Shown here: piece after piece, positions 45,486-58,200 of the stretch | How positions within the stretch are numbered: the stretch's first letter is position 1 | Layout: each line of letters begins with the position of its first letter | Assembly (NCBI GenBank): GCA_028386065.3 | Contig: JAKUCV010003285.1 | Span: 14,758 to 78,757 of the forward strand | Source of the DNA: Turnera subulata | Lineage: Eukaryota; Streptophyta; Magnoliopsida; Malpighiales; Passifloraceae | Reading direction: 5' to 3' | DNA: 64,000 nt | Made by a program: the position numbers and the translations under genes | The notes under the pieces: model-generated | Database searches by the model: none | Seen by the model: the letters and a program-made list of their open reading frames with translations, nothing else | What the model was told of the DNA's origin: nothing

Positions 45486-45500
45486 TCCCCAGCGGAGTTC
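45486..45500 (-). other. Primer binding site (Tat/Ogre type)
   Basis: On the minus strand GAACTCCGCTGGGGA, five bases after the LTR end TCTTCACA. It matches the CGACTCCGCTGGGGA primer site (tRNA-Arg) described for Tat/Ogre elements with small changes at its start. It identifies the LTR to its right as a 5' LTR reading leftward. Confidence 0.75.
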
Positions 45501-45505
45501 CCAGC

Positions 45506-47061
45506 TGTGAAGACCCGACCAAAAATCACTTGGGCCTCCTCACCTATCCTTTACACCTTCTTCTTTACCATTACCCATTATCTTTGGAGTCACCACCCGA
45601 ATTTAATTATAGGGAAAAATTCGGAAAAACCTTTCCTTGAATCCCAATGACTCCGTTTAAAGCAACTGTTTAGCGAACCAAAGATAATGGGCCGAGGGTT
45701 TGTTATGGATGGGAAGGTATTAGGCACCCATCCATGTTGGGGTGAAACTTTGTGCAATTGAAGAATGTATGTATGCCTTGTGAACAAGTGTGTGCAAGGT
45801 GTGGAAGCAAATCACAAAATAATAAAATCAAAATGAAACAAAAGGACAAAATAAAATAATTGGGCTTGAGTCTCCGCCACTAGAGACCACCTACGTACCC
45901 CGGCGACCGGGTTCAAAGCCCACATAGTTCTTGTTACAACATCACAACAACCACATCATCAAAAGCATCATCAAGTCAGAAACAAACAGTAAACACAAAG
46001 GGATTAAGATTACCTCTTGTAGCCCTCCTCAAGCTCCTTGGATTGGGTTGTGTTCTTCACCTAACTCCTTTCCACTTCTAAGCTTAATTGTTAAACCCCT
46101 CTTGATCTACCCTTGCTGGATTATTGTTGATGCTCCCCACAAAATTCCTTCATATTTTCTACCCAAAAGAAGATTTATATGCTTGGAGAAGTAGAGTTTC
46201 CCCAAGCAACAAAGCTTATAGGTAGTGTGTATAAATGAGTTATTCCCCCTTTGAAATGTGAATGGGAGGCCCTATTTATAGTGTTCTGGGAGTACAGGGG
46301 CGTGGACCTGCTTAATGACCAAGGTCTCAGCCAAAAATCTGGGCCAAAATTGTGTAGAATCAAATTAGGGGCAAAATCAGAGGAAACCGGGCGATTCTTG
46401 GCACCCATGACCGCCATGACCGCTCGGCCCCCCTGTGTCCACCCATTCTTTCCTTTTTACTCTCGCTTTCAACTAATTTGTCCCTGATTTGATTCAAGCA
46501 CATAATAATCTCCTAATCAACCCAAAATCACCTCTTTTCTTGATTACTAATCCACCCAATCATTCCATAACTGATTGATTACAAATCAATCCCCCATTTT
46601 ATGTAAAATCATACCAAAAACATATTTTCCATTTAAATGATGATTTAACTATGATTTTCCACAAAAATCAGAGCTAAAATTAGCCTACAAGAAATGTGCT
46701 TATTGGCTGATTAACTCTGGAAGGTCTATATTCCGTTAACTTAGGCCCTCAAATTCTTCCTTAACCTAAAAATAATTCATCTCATTATAATCGGGTTAAA
46801 ATAAACAAGAAAGCCCAAATAAATAAAATAGGACAATATTTTAATGAGCTGAACCTTAATATATTTTCCTAAGAATAACTCATCTCATTAATCCTAAGGT
46901 TCAAACATATAAACTCCAATTCATAAAATAGATGCATTCCACTAAAATAAATTCTAAGTGTGCCTTAGCCAAAGATCAAATCTTCTCATTATTCTTATAA
47001 TTTGAGCATACTCAAAATCTTAATTAGAGAGATATTTGTGGGTCAAATTTGGGTGTTCACA
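45506..47061 (-). repeat. Tat-type 5' LTR
   Basis: 1,556 bases, element-sense ends TGTGAACACCC...TCTTCACA (inverted TGTGAA/TTCACA). Homologous to parts of 20,655-22,094 and to 48,753-49,378 (opposite strand). Outside its right edge is GCGTC, and no matching duplication was located at the left piece, so whether 20,655-22,094 is its true partner is not settled. Confidence 0.8.
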
Positions 47062-48375
47062 GCGTCCCATTTCTTTCAAACCCACTTGGGAACATAGAAA
47101 TCTAGGATACACGTGAGCCAGAGACACACCCAACCGCAGAACGACACCTTTCCCCAGACCAGTTAGACGATGAGAGAACATGAGATACCTAGAGATGAGA
47201 CAACCAGGCCATGGAACAGCATCCATAACCTTCTTTGGTGGATGTTGAGAGAGAAAAGCCGAGGACTCAGTCCTCGCAATCCTGAGCTAAGATGATCCCA
47301 AAAGCCAAGGACCCAGTTCTTGCAAACCACAAGCCGGGGACCTGGTTCTTGCAAACCTTAGGAAAACCAACGCAAAGCCGGGACCTAATTCTTGCAAACC
47401 TTGAGATGAGCATACGTAAATGTGAGTAAACCTAGAGAGGAACAAATTCAAAGCCGAGGACCCAGTTCTCGTAAACCTTAAGATGAGTAAACCTAAACCC
47501 GAGGACCCAGTCCCCGCAAACACTGTCTGAGGATCTGGTTCTCGCAGACCCAAAGCCGAAGACCCGGTTCTCGTAAATTTTGAGACGAGTAAAAGCCGAG
47601 GACCTAGTCCCGACAAACACAAGCTGAGGACCCGATTCTCGAAAAGCCCGGGATGAGACGATTCCCAAAAACCAAAACCGAGGATCCAGTCCCTGCAAAC
47701 ATAAGCCAAGGACCCGGTTCTCCCAAAACCAAAGCCGAGGACCCATTTATCGCAAACCCCGGGATGAGATGATTCCTGAAAACCAAAAAACCTAGGATGA
47801 AATGATTCTGATAAGCCGAAGACCTCGTCTTCGCAAATCACAAAGCCGAGGACCCAATTCTCGCAAACCCCGGGATGAGATGTTTCTCGAAAAACCACAA
47901 CCTAGGATGAGATGATTCCCATAAGCCGAAGACCCGGTCTTTGCAAATCACAAAGCCGAGAACCCAGTTCTCGTAAACCCCAGGATGAGATGGTTCCTAA
48001 AAACCAAAAAGATCTGGGATGAGATTATTCCCATAAGCCGAGGACCCGGTCTTAGCAAATCACAAGCCGAGGACCCAGTTCTCGCAAATCTTGGGATGAG
48101 ATGATTCCCGAAAACCACAACCTGGGATGTGTTGATTCCCACAAGTTGAAGACCTGGTCTTCGCAAACAACAAACCAAGGATGCAGTCGTCACAATTTTA
48201 AAAAAAACCAAGGGTCGGCCCCTCACAAACCTTTGGGATGAGATGAGTCTAGAAGTGGAGCATGGAATGCTCTGACCCCTGTTGCGCAACACCTACATCA
48301 ATCATTCAAATTTGGTTGTTCCTTTCTTCCATTGTTTTGTACTTCGTTTCTAAAAACTCATCAACGAGGGCCTTC
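47062..48375 (+). repeat. Tat internal 3' region with GCCGAGGAC repeats
   Basis: A run of variants of AAGCCGAGGACCCGGTTCTC, GCAAACCCCGGGATGAGATG and ATTCCCGAAAACCA from about 47,250 to 48,240. It is the same kind of sequence as the 80-base array at 22,240-22,650 but on the other strand and more irregular. It ends in a purine tract (ACGAGGGCCTTC) and an LTR start at 48,376, so it belongs to a plus-oriented Tat element. The long minus-strand frame (47,287-47,898) is produced by the repeats. Confidence 0.8.
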
Positions 48376-49037
48376 TGTGAACACCCAAATTTTACCCGCA
48401 GATATTCTGCTAAATTGGATTTTTAATATACCAGAACCTTGAGATTGATGAGATGATTCGGTCTTCGAAGTAAGAGATGTTTGGAATTTATTTTAATAGA
48501 ATTTATACATTTTGGTAATTTGAACCTTTATGTGTTGGAGTCTTAGGATTAATGAGAAGATTTAATCTTGAGATAAAAATATATATCAAGGTCTAATTTG
48601 CTAAGATATGTTTTATTTCATTTTTTTGGGCTTTCTTATTTATTTCAACCCAATTATATTGCGCAACACCTACATCAATCATTCAAATTTAGTTGTTCCT
48701 TTCTTCCATTGTTTTGTACTTTGTTTCTAAAACCTCATCAACGAGGGCCTTCTGTGAACACCCAAATTTGACCCGCAGATATTCTGCTAAATTGGATTTT
48801 TTAATATACCAGAACCTTGAGATTGATGAGATGATTCGGTCTTCGAAGTAAGACATGTTTGGAATTTATTTTAGTAGAATTTATACATTTTGGTAATTTG
48901 AACCTTTATGTGTTGGAGTCTTAGGATTAATGAGAAGATTTAATCTTGAGATAAAAATATATATCAAGGTCTAATTTGCTAAGATATGTTTTATTTCATT
49001 TTTTTGGGCTTTCTTATTTATTTCAACCCAATTATAT
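48282..49037 (+). repeat. 377-base tandem duplication across an LTR start
   Basis: 48,282-48,658 and 48,659-49,036 are adjacent direct copies differing at about six positions and one base in length. Each contains the purine tract and the first 280 or so bases of the LTR (TGTGAACACCC at 48,376 and 48,753). The duplication happened after insertion and recently, judging by the near identity. Confidence 0.95.
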
Positions 49038-49378
49038 TGAGATGATTTATTTTTGGTTTAGGAATGGATTTAGGGTCCTAAGTTAATAGAATATAGATTC
49101 TCCAGAGTTGATTGGCCCATAAAGCACATTACTTACAGACAAAAAGCATCAAGGGTAGACAAAAAAGAGATCAAATAATGAGCTAAGGAGTGGGAAAAAA
49201 GTGGGTGAAGAACACAGCCCATATAAAGGAGATAGACGTGGGCTACAAGAGGTAATCCTAAATCCCATTTTTGTGTACTGTTTGTTGATGATTTGATGAT
49301 GATATTGATGATGTAATTGCTGTTGTGAAGCCATAACAAGAACTACGTGGGCTTTGGGCCCGATCGCCGGGGTACGTA
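48376..49378 (+). repeat. Tat-type 3' LTR, interrupted
   Basis: Starts at 48,376 and, after the duplication, again at 48,753. It runs to GGGTACGTA at 49,378, where a Tekay-like solo LTR is inserted. Compared with 45,506-47,061 it lacks several hundred bases in the middle. The rest of the LTR (expected after the insertion) is not found. Confidence 0.7.
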
Positions 49379-50224
49379 TGTAACGCCCCAATTTTTCATA
49401 ATTAAATTTATGGAATTTATGGTATTTTATTTCCAATTTTACACTCAAGATACTTCCGAATTTTTCATCGAGGAATTGTTTCTTTACCTTAGAAGTCATC
49501 TCTTCTATGTTGGTATTTACCTTTAGTTAGTTTTTCTTTGGAGTAAATTTATGTGGGAGGTGAAACACATGTTTTGGGGTAGTTTTGAGTTAAACTACGC
49601 CATTTTGGGAACCTCAAGGCATAAAACTCAAGAAGGGCTCGCATGTTGACCAGAACATATGGGCGCGTTGTCCTAGGAAGGTAGGAAGTTGAACGACGCC
49701 ATTTTGCTAATCAAAATGACGCTGTTTCGTTAACAGGGAACCCTAGGATTTACCCTAGGTATAAAAACTTCACTTTCTCTCTCTCTTCATTCTTTTCCTT
49801 CTCTTTCTCTTCCCGAGTCGACTGCGCATTTCTCTTTCTTTTTTTCTTTTTCTTTTTATTTTTCTCTTCTCTTCCTTCCAACCGACGAGACGTCGCCACC
49901 GCCTTGTTTTCTTTTCTTCCATCTCACCTTCACAACCGTTGCTGCCTATCGGTGTTGTGTTGTCTTCAACGTCTGTGTCTGCGAGAGGGGTGGAGTTGCT
50001 CGCGGAGGATCCGGGTTCTTCTCGGGTTGTACAACGAGACGAAGCTCGGTGGGAGGAATTGAGCATCGTGTCTGGTAAGCTGGTGTGCCTTTTTCTTTGT
50101 TTTTTTCCCTTCTTCTCCGTTCTTCCTTGGGTCTGATTAGTTAATCGGGTTTGTGTGTGTGTTGTTTGCTCGATGTGGTGGTGTGGTGCTTGGGTTGAGC
50201 AGTCGGTAGGGGTTCGGGATCCGG

Positions 50225-50260
<36 letters not shown>

Positions 50261-52499
50261 TTGAGCTTAGCGTGCCGTCGTGTTTTGGGCAGCGAGTTGC
50301 AGAACCCGACTTGGACGAGTTGGGGTTGTTGCCGAGCTATTTTCGGGCAGAGATTCTTGGCTCGGGTTGTTGTTTTTCGGTAAGATTCTTGGCCACCTCT
50401 GCTTTCTGATTTGTTTGATATTTTGGGTTGAGGTTTGGTTGGTTTGAAATCTTGTTGAATTTTTTGGAATAGGACAGTGGTGTGTTTTGGAGTTTTTCGG
50501 GGTTTCTGTGGAGATCCGGCGAAGTTTGTCCGGAATCCGGCACCTCGGGTTACTGTTCCGGCAAGGCAGGATATACTTCGATTTTAACAGTATTTTTTTC
50601 CCGATGGAGATGTACTTTGATTTTTTCTTCTTCATTCATGCCATGTATTATACTGAAGGAGTATTATAAATGTACCGGGAATATCGGGATAGTAAACCGT
50701 GTATGGAGAAAAGAGTGACATGGCCGGTTTGTCCGACGCGGGTAGAACTTCTAGGACGGATAACTCGGGCTCGGGTAAAATCTTTCAATAGGGGTTAGAC
50801 AAAATTGGGCCCAGGCCTTGTAATGAGATGTTATGACCAACATGACTAATTTGTTTTAATTAAGAGATGGGCTTTAGGCCCAAGGACATTTATGGGTTAA
50901 ATGGTAGTTTTGAGGATGTGGTCTTTAGTCCCAGCAATCATGAGAACTTTAAGCTGGATTATGATTTTGGACTTAGTGGGCTTTAAGCCTATGAATCTTA
51001 GGCTCCTGACATGATGGAGATGTGGACCATAAGTGGAATTGGATCTTTGGGCTTAGACTCTGACCATGGTAGTAAACGGGCCTAGACTCACGTTTTATTA
51101 ACATAATCGGGCTTGAAGGCTTAAATCAATATAGTGATATGATCACATAACTAGTTTACATCTGGCATGACCAATGTTTGTCATATAAGTGACCCTGTTA
51201 TGTTATGATATAGGTTATGTCAAGGCAAGGCAGTGTACCGGATTTTTTCAAGGCAATTTCTATAGTTCATGTGAGGACATATAAACCTTTATATGCTTTA
51301 CTGCCTGCGGTACTCAGATTGATAGGCTTGGTACATAGTTTGGTAAATGATTTTATGATGCAAGTATTTTATGCTTGGTTTAGCTTGTTGTGATACATGC
51401 TCTGGCTATGTTGTGTGCCTGATTGTGTATGTTCTTCGTTGCCATATTAAACTGTTATGAGCTGATAATGCCATGCATTGTTATAAGCTGATAATGCCAC
51501 GTTGATTATTTATGGCTATTATTGCCTTATTTTATAATTTGTATTGTTCTGCCAATATCATGAATTTATGTGAGCCTTAAGCTCGGTTTAGAGACTATCT
51601 TTGGTGGCACACCACCTGTATACACACTTTGAGGATCATATTATACGATCTACTGTGAGGCTGTTGACCGGTAGCACCGAGAGGGAGAGAGGGTATCCCT
51701 CGGGTCCTGTTATGATAATAAGTGGTACTCACAGAGACGGCGATGTGGGGATTGATGGGTACGCCCCTCGATTAGTATATTAGGGACCCCTCACAAAGCT
51801 GGCGCCTTAGGAATTGTCGGGTGTACCCCTTGGTTATTTGTTATTACCTATTCTTTTTGTGAGAGCATCCCTCACAGAGCTGGCAACTTGGGGACTGATG
51901 GGTATGCCCTAACATTCTTGTTTATGTATTCCTTTGAGGAGAGCACCCCTCCTAGAGCTGTTGGCCACTTGGTTGTTAGTGGTTTCTTTTGTCGGAACTT
52001 ACATACTCCGGTGTATCGGAGCTGGCTAGTCACTACCACACCTGACGCACACATTAGAGGGCCCTAATAAAATATTCAAAGTTAATAACTGATAAATTAT
52101 CACTTCAATAAGAAGATTTGAGTTAAGTGTGGGATTAAAGTCTGATGTTGACTTTGTTTTGGGCACTATGACTTGTTATGTGCACTGTGGCAGTTATTGC
52201 CAAGTACCACTGTACTCGCGGTTGATTTGTACTAGTATATTCTGGTTTATCTGTTTATGATGAGACAGTGGTTGGTCTCACCCCTCACTTTTACACAGGC
52301 TGACTGATCGTGGATCAGGGATGGATTTAGGTAACTGTGCCTACTTTCCTGTGTAGACGGATCCATAGGTCGACACTCCATATTCTTGCACTTGTCATTG
52401 GACTTGTTAGTGAATTTCGCTGCATAACGTATCGGGATGCTGTTTTGTTTTATTTGGATTGAACATTTGTTATTCCGATTGGTTTACCGGTGTTTCCTG
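49379..52499 (+). mobile_element. Second Tekay-like solo LTR
   Basis: Starts TGTAACGCCCC after ACGTA (49,374-49,378) and ends near GGTGTTTCCTG, followed by ACGTG (52,500-52,504), a duplication with one mismatch. The right end is less certain than the left. Related to 40,941-44,109 in its start, the AAACGACGCCATTTTG-type motifs near 49,690-49,735, the CT-rich leader (49,770-49,870) and blocks around 51,650-52,070. It is more diverged and has a (GT)n run. Confidence 0.75.
50226..50259. repeat. (GT)17 microsatellite
   Basis: Uninterrupted TG dinucleotide run of about 34 bases inside the second Tekay-like solo LTR. Confidence 0.95.
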
Positions 52500-52502
52500 A
52501 CG

Positions 52503-53803
52503 TGCATGAAATTACGCATATTTTACAGCTCACACAGACGTCTTTTGGCCTTGTATTCATCCATTATTCAAGAATTTAGGCATCAAATCACTTCTTTTAC
52601 CATCAAAACTACCTTTCCTCATCCTTGGTTGCTTTCAGGTGCATTTTGGTGCAATTTGGAGCTTATTTGGCGATTTTTGGTTCAGCAGCGCCGTTGCTAG
52701 TAAAAATGGTCCAGACTGCCAACAGCGACGCTGTTGGCATGAAGCTTCGAATCAGAATTTTATTTTTGACAAATTTCTCCTACATCTTAGGAGCTTGAAG
52801 TCGGTGCATTTGGAAGTTCCCTCTTTGGAAACAAGTTTATTTTTGCCACTTTTATGAAGATTCCTTATTCTCCAAAATTTAAGGTTTTCAATTGAAGGCT
52901 ATGTAAATATGAAGAAAAAAACCCTAAGGACAGACTTTATCTACTACAAGAAGTCGGCAAGAAGAATTTTTTAAGATTAGAAGAAAAGTGATTCGCTAGG
53001 TTTTTATTCTTGTCATGTCGACAACCATGATTTTACTATTCCTTTATTTCTCTATGAACTAAATCTTCAATCTAGGTTCAGGGGATGTAGCTACAGATTC
53101 ATGATTGGTTTATAATTTAGTTTCTGGTTTTCTTTGATTCGTTTCTATCTTGATTTGATATAGAGAGCTTAATAGTGTCTACGGCCTGATCATCCATAAA
53201 CACTACCTTAGATGACTTAGTGACGGACCTAACGATGAAACTAGGAACGCAAAACGTTCTATATCAGACCTCTACCTTACCTGCTATCGAAAGAAGTTTT
53301 TAGGGTAGTTTGGGATAACACCGCCTGGTACAGCGACACTGCGCCCTAGGAAGGAGCTTCACTAGCAAAAGCGGGCTGTTCGGAACTAGGGTAGGTTTGT
53401 TTCTATACGTGACAATAGTAATAAACATTTTAGGTCAGGTTGCCCTTCAAGATAGGCGAGTTAATGCACCAGAACACGGATTTGTAGTCCGACAGCGACG
53501 CTGTAGTGAACCCCGGAAAACCTAGGTCTCCCATCACTGCTTCCTTTTAACTCCAGAACTCGATCTTAGTTGATTTACTCTGCTTTAATTTACTGTCGAT
53601 ATAATTTACTCTTTCATTTATTGTTTATTTAGCTTATTAATTACAAACACTGCTTCTACATCTTGATATATATTTATTTTCCTACCTATTTTCAGTCTAA
53701 TCAATTGAGAAGTGCTAAGGACAGTATTATTTTCCAGTCCCTATGATTCGACCTTGTTTACTACAGCAATGCTGTATACTTGCAGCACGTTTTGCGACGA
53801 ACA
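52503..53803 (+). repeat. 5' LTR of a second Athila-type element
   Basis: About 1.3 kb, starting TGCATGAAATTACGC and ending GCGACGAACA, followed by the primer site at 53,810. The start is chosen from the TG dinucleotide nearest the preceding solo LTR and could be off by a few bases. The 3' LTR is beyond the window. It contains repeated CAGCGNCGCTG palindromes. Confidence 0.75.
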
Positions 53804-53809
53804 AGTTTT

Positions 53810-53827
53810 TGGCGCCGTTGCCAGGGA
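53810..53827 (+). other. Primer binding site (Athila type)
   Basis: TGGCGCCGTTGCCAGGGA, one base from the Athila primer site TGGCGCCGTTGCCGGGGA, six bases after the LTR end. Confidence 0.9.
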
Positions 53828-53945
53828 CTGCGCTACATAATACTACTTAGTGTTTTAGATTGATTAGGCTTTCTTTGTTTTTTGATTTTCTTTGCTTTCT
53901 TGTGGCAGGCTGCTGACAGTGCCGCTGTTGAATCTCTAGTAGTGT

Positions 53946-55214
53946 ATGCAAACTAAGAGCCAGCATCCCGAGCTAATCCATATTCCTATTATTGAAGGCA
54001 CTGCTAGGGCAAACCGCAGGAAAGTAAGGGAACAAAAAGCAGCTGAAACCGTCGAGACATCGACAATGGCCGGTATCAATCCTCCAAACAATGGTCGGGA
54101 TGATGATGGTAACATCATCAACCCCCCAAGCAGCCAGGATGACCTACCAAGGAATGATGAGGGCAATATCATCAATCCTGTAGGCCCAAGGAACCAGCAG
54201 CGTTAGCATCAGAACGCTGTTGCCCATGACATTATCGATCCCTTTGCCAACATCCCCAATCTGCCAATCAACCAGCTTATGCGACCTCGCCATACAACAC
54301 TGACTTTAGCCATAGCACCATTTAATAATGATCAACCATATGAGCTCAGAACCAACTTGGTTCAAATAGTGCAAAATAAGCAGTTTGGAGGATCGGCACT
54401 GGAGGACCCTAACCAGAACTTGGAGGACTTTCTGGATATCTGTACCACCACCAGGATTTAGGGGTGTTTTGAAGAAGCCAAGAAGCTTCATCTTTTCAAA
54501 TTCTCTCTCAGGGATGGAGCCAAGAGATGGCTGAAAACTCTGCCAGCAAGCAGCAACACCACCTGGGAGCAAATGGAAGAAGCATTCTTGAAGAAATATT
54601 TTCCTGATACAAAGATGGACGAGCTTCGTGGGCAAATCTGCAACTTCACGCAAAAATATGATGAAACAATGGTGCAAGCATGGGAGAGATTCCAGGATTT
54701 AATCCAGCGCTGCCCTGCTCATATGGTATACTCGCCCGCGCTGCTGGGGATCTTCTGTCGTGCCATGTCACCTGAGGACAGGCGCACTCTTAATGCTGCA
54801 GCGCCCGATGGGAAGTTTAAGCATGCACCGTATGAGGATGCCAAGAGAATCATGCTTAACCTTGAAGAAGATGATGAGCCGCGTCGCAATGCAAGGGGTG
54901 TGCATCATGTTAACAAGAAGACCAATATAGAGGCCCAGCTTGCTGCCATCTCCAAGCAACTAAAAGACTTGACCACCAAGCCAGTGCAACCTGTAGCTTA
55001 GGTACAACCTATTGCCCAATATAGTGTCTGTGAAATTTGCAGTAGCTATCACTCTTTCCTTGAGTGTCCTGAGAACAGTTCAGAGGAGGCAAATTTCATT
55101 GACCGCCGCCCAAACTAGTCCTATAATAGCTACAATCAGGCATATAATCAGGCGTGGCGTCAAAATTCCAATCCGAATTATCAGCAGCAGGAGCGGAAAG
55201 AAGGGCAGCAAGGA
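53946..55214 (+). pseudogene. Athila-type gag, first part, four TAG stops
   Basis: Starts MQTKSQHPELIHIP. One frame runs the whole length, broken only by TAG at 54,204, 54,459, 54,999 and about 55,119. Visible are ALEDPNQNLEDFLDI, LHLFKFSLRDGAKRWLKTL, TTWEQMEEAFLKKYFPD, VQAWERFQDLIQRCPAH, a short CCHC-like knuckle CEICSSYHSFLECP and a Y/N/Q-rich tail. The reading frame stops at the Tekay-like insertion after 55,214 and resumes in the same frame at 63,427 once one copy of the duplicated AAGGA is discounted. No frameshift was found, so apart from the insertion the damage is only nonsense changes. Confidence 0.9.
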
Positions 55215-58200
55215 TGAAACGCCCGTGTCCCAATTTATTAATATAAAATAGAATTTAAACATAAAATGACTAAATTGCCCTTATCATTCCCGGGACACGA
55301 AAAATCATCAACTAAAAACCCGTATTCCAAATAACCCATTAAATTGATTACAACATGAGAAGTGACCAAAATGCCCTTCTACCCGGAATACGATATCAAC
55401 AACATGGTCAACATTTAATCAGATAATAAATAATACAATGGGATTAAGTACGCAGCGGAAAACAAAAATACCTAGCAACATGCATGCAATGAACCCTATG
55501 GATCCGACCCGAGGAGGAAAGCACCGCCACCTGCTGATATGCACAACTGCTCAAAGAACAGTTAACCTGTGACAAGACTGTGAGGGGGTGAGACCAACCA
55601 CTGTCTCACCACAAACAAATAAACCAATAATATACAAATACAAATCAACCACAAATACCGGCATTAGGCAGTAGCAATCATAGCGCACAAACAAGTCACA
55701 ATGCATATCACAAGTCATCAACAGACTTCAAACCATCACTTGTCTTTTAGCATCTTATTATAGTTATACTTTATCGTTTTAGAGTTTTAACATTTTATTG
55801 GGGCCCTCTACTGTGTGCGTCAAGCTCGGTCCCGTCTCATGAGACAACCAGGGCATAAGCCCAATATAATCAGGGCAAGGCCCAATACAATCAGTGAGAG
55901 AGAGATAGACAGAGAGAAAGAGGGAGGTAGAAAGGGGAGATAGAAAGAGGGAGGTAGAACCGATCATCACAGACCCATATGCTAAACCGCATATACCATT
56001 CTATCCCGCATGAAATCCCGAGGGGTATCACTTCCCGCTCGAACCAACCGGTCAACAGCCCCACAGTAGAATTATTATTATTTTTGTAGTTCGTTAATCT
56101 TAATTATGCTTAAAGAGTTGTGCCATATGTTATGATCAAACAGGGTTGTATGGATTTAATATCTTATTCTCAAATCCGGGCCTCCAGCCCTCACGTCACC
56201 ACACGAACCACAAAGTCATATCACATGTTATATCTCATAACCAACAAACTCATGCTCAATTGGCATATCATATCAAACAGGCACGTAATACACGTAATCA
56301 GACATACTGCATCAAGATATCATCATTAAGATACAAGTGCACACAAGAACACCAGCACAGCGAGCATACGTGCATATAGCATACAATACCAACCAAGTAT
56401 TACCACTTCTTGTTCCAAGTTTATTAACCGAGCATTGTAGGAAGTAATGCATACAAAGGTTTATAAGTCCTCACCTGAACTATAGATATCATCTTGGAGA
56501 CTAGCGTTTTGTCCCATTGCTTCCCATGTACAACCAAGGCCTAAACATAGACACGGGGTCACATAAGTGCGCACACCAATACCACGAAAAGCACGCTAAG
56601 TTCTAACCATATAATTTATAGATGGCGTTCCCTAATCTGACACCAAAAGTATCACAAATAAGGAACAAGAACTTCATTTGGAACCAACGATGAGGTTTAT
56701 AATATAATGTCCTAAGTGAGCTTGGCTATTAGGTGATCCGTAATATGGAGGAAAAAGAATCAGCTCCCAAAACCACCACTTAATGACTCTTGAAAAAAAA
56801 AATTAAAAACTAAAAACACTGAACCTTTGAGGACATACCCGTGTCCGTCCCATCATCTTTTGGTGAATGAAGAATTAAAAAGCCCAAATGACATTTTATG
56901 GACCATTTAGAAATTGTTAGAACGTTAGGCCGGGTATCATAATTAACTATGTCAAACCAACATTCCACGAGCAGATAAAGCCCCAACAAGTACCTCAATA
57001 CTAATATCGGACCACTCAACAAGGTAATCCATCATTTCACCATGTACTCGTCCTCAAACAAGAATATTATTATTTCACTGTTCACTTTTGTAAAACTGTA
57101 TGAAAACCAAAGCATTCTCCCATGATTGTAGTACCACATCTACCAAGGCTATTACCAACCACTTTTGAACCAAGCCAAAGCCCAAATCGTAATTTATCAT
57201 GGTTTACAAACAAAGAATTAATAAACTCATTACAAACCAGAAACTACTTAGAAAACAATCTACCGATCCAATTTATTAGTGTTCAAATAATGCTACTCCA
57301 CTATGCCACACTTAGCGTCAAATTATTGTACAACAACAGACCGCAACCTAAATTACCAGCAGACGCATAAGCTTAGAACTCCCAACACGATTGTCGAAAA
57401 TCAGAGCAACATAATCTATCATACAATCCAATTTCACAGCAAAAACAAAGCACCAACAACAAATTAAAAAAAAAAGAAAAAGGTACAGGAAATGTTTACC
57501 GCAAGACGATTTCTGTCGCACCCACAACTGCACTGCAAGACTCGATTCCGCCATTAACACGACGATCCAGTACCAAAACCGTGCCAACAGACCCGCCACC
57601 ATCCGATTCCACAACAAAGAAGAGGCAATAGAAACCATACAACTCAGCAATAAGAGAGAAAAAGGAAAGTGAAACTCGACAAAAGAAAAGAGGGGAAGAT
57701 AATAGGGGGAAAGGACGACGCGACCACTTACCCCGGTGGTGGCAAGTTCGCAGGTCTGCCATCCCTCGTTAACCCGACCCGGCCATGGCTCGAGTCCAAC
57801 ACCTACGAGAACAACATGACCTCGATATCCCAAGACGGCAGCACAGGCAGTGGCAACTCCTCGTCGCATCCAAGCCCGGGTCGAGTCGCGCCTGTCCTGC
57901 ACCTGAGCCCTTCCCACGTCGAAGCCAAGGCGGCAGCCTCGCCCTTCAGTGGTGGCGGCAGCTCCACGAAGAAGAAGAGGAGAGATATCTAATCAGGTAG
58001 AGAATAAATGGTAAAAAAAAAAAAAGAAGAGAAAGAGTAAAAAGAAATCAGGTGTCAACCGTTAGCCACGATTCGAGGATGAGAAAGCTGGGGCGAATCG
58101 TAGGGCGGCATTGAGCGGGAGAAGAAAAGAAGAAAGAAAGAAAAGAAAAAAAAGAAGAAAGGAAAGGAAAAGAGAGTGAGGGGTTAGGGTTACCCGCAGC

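Noticed and set aside
47287..47898. 203-codon minus-strand frame
   Set aside because: Produced by the GCCGAGGAC repeats; the predicted protein is just the translated repeat unit.
57348..57917. 189-codon open frame on the minus strand
   Set aside because: It lies inside the Tekay-like LTR, has a diverged partner in the other LTR (62,264-62,806), and has no recognisable domain; the two LTRs are too similar for its conservation to mean anything.
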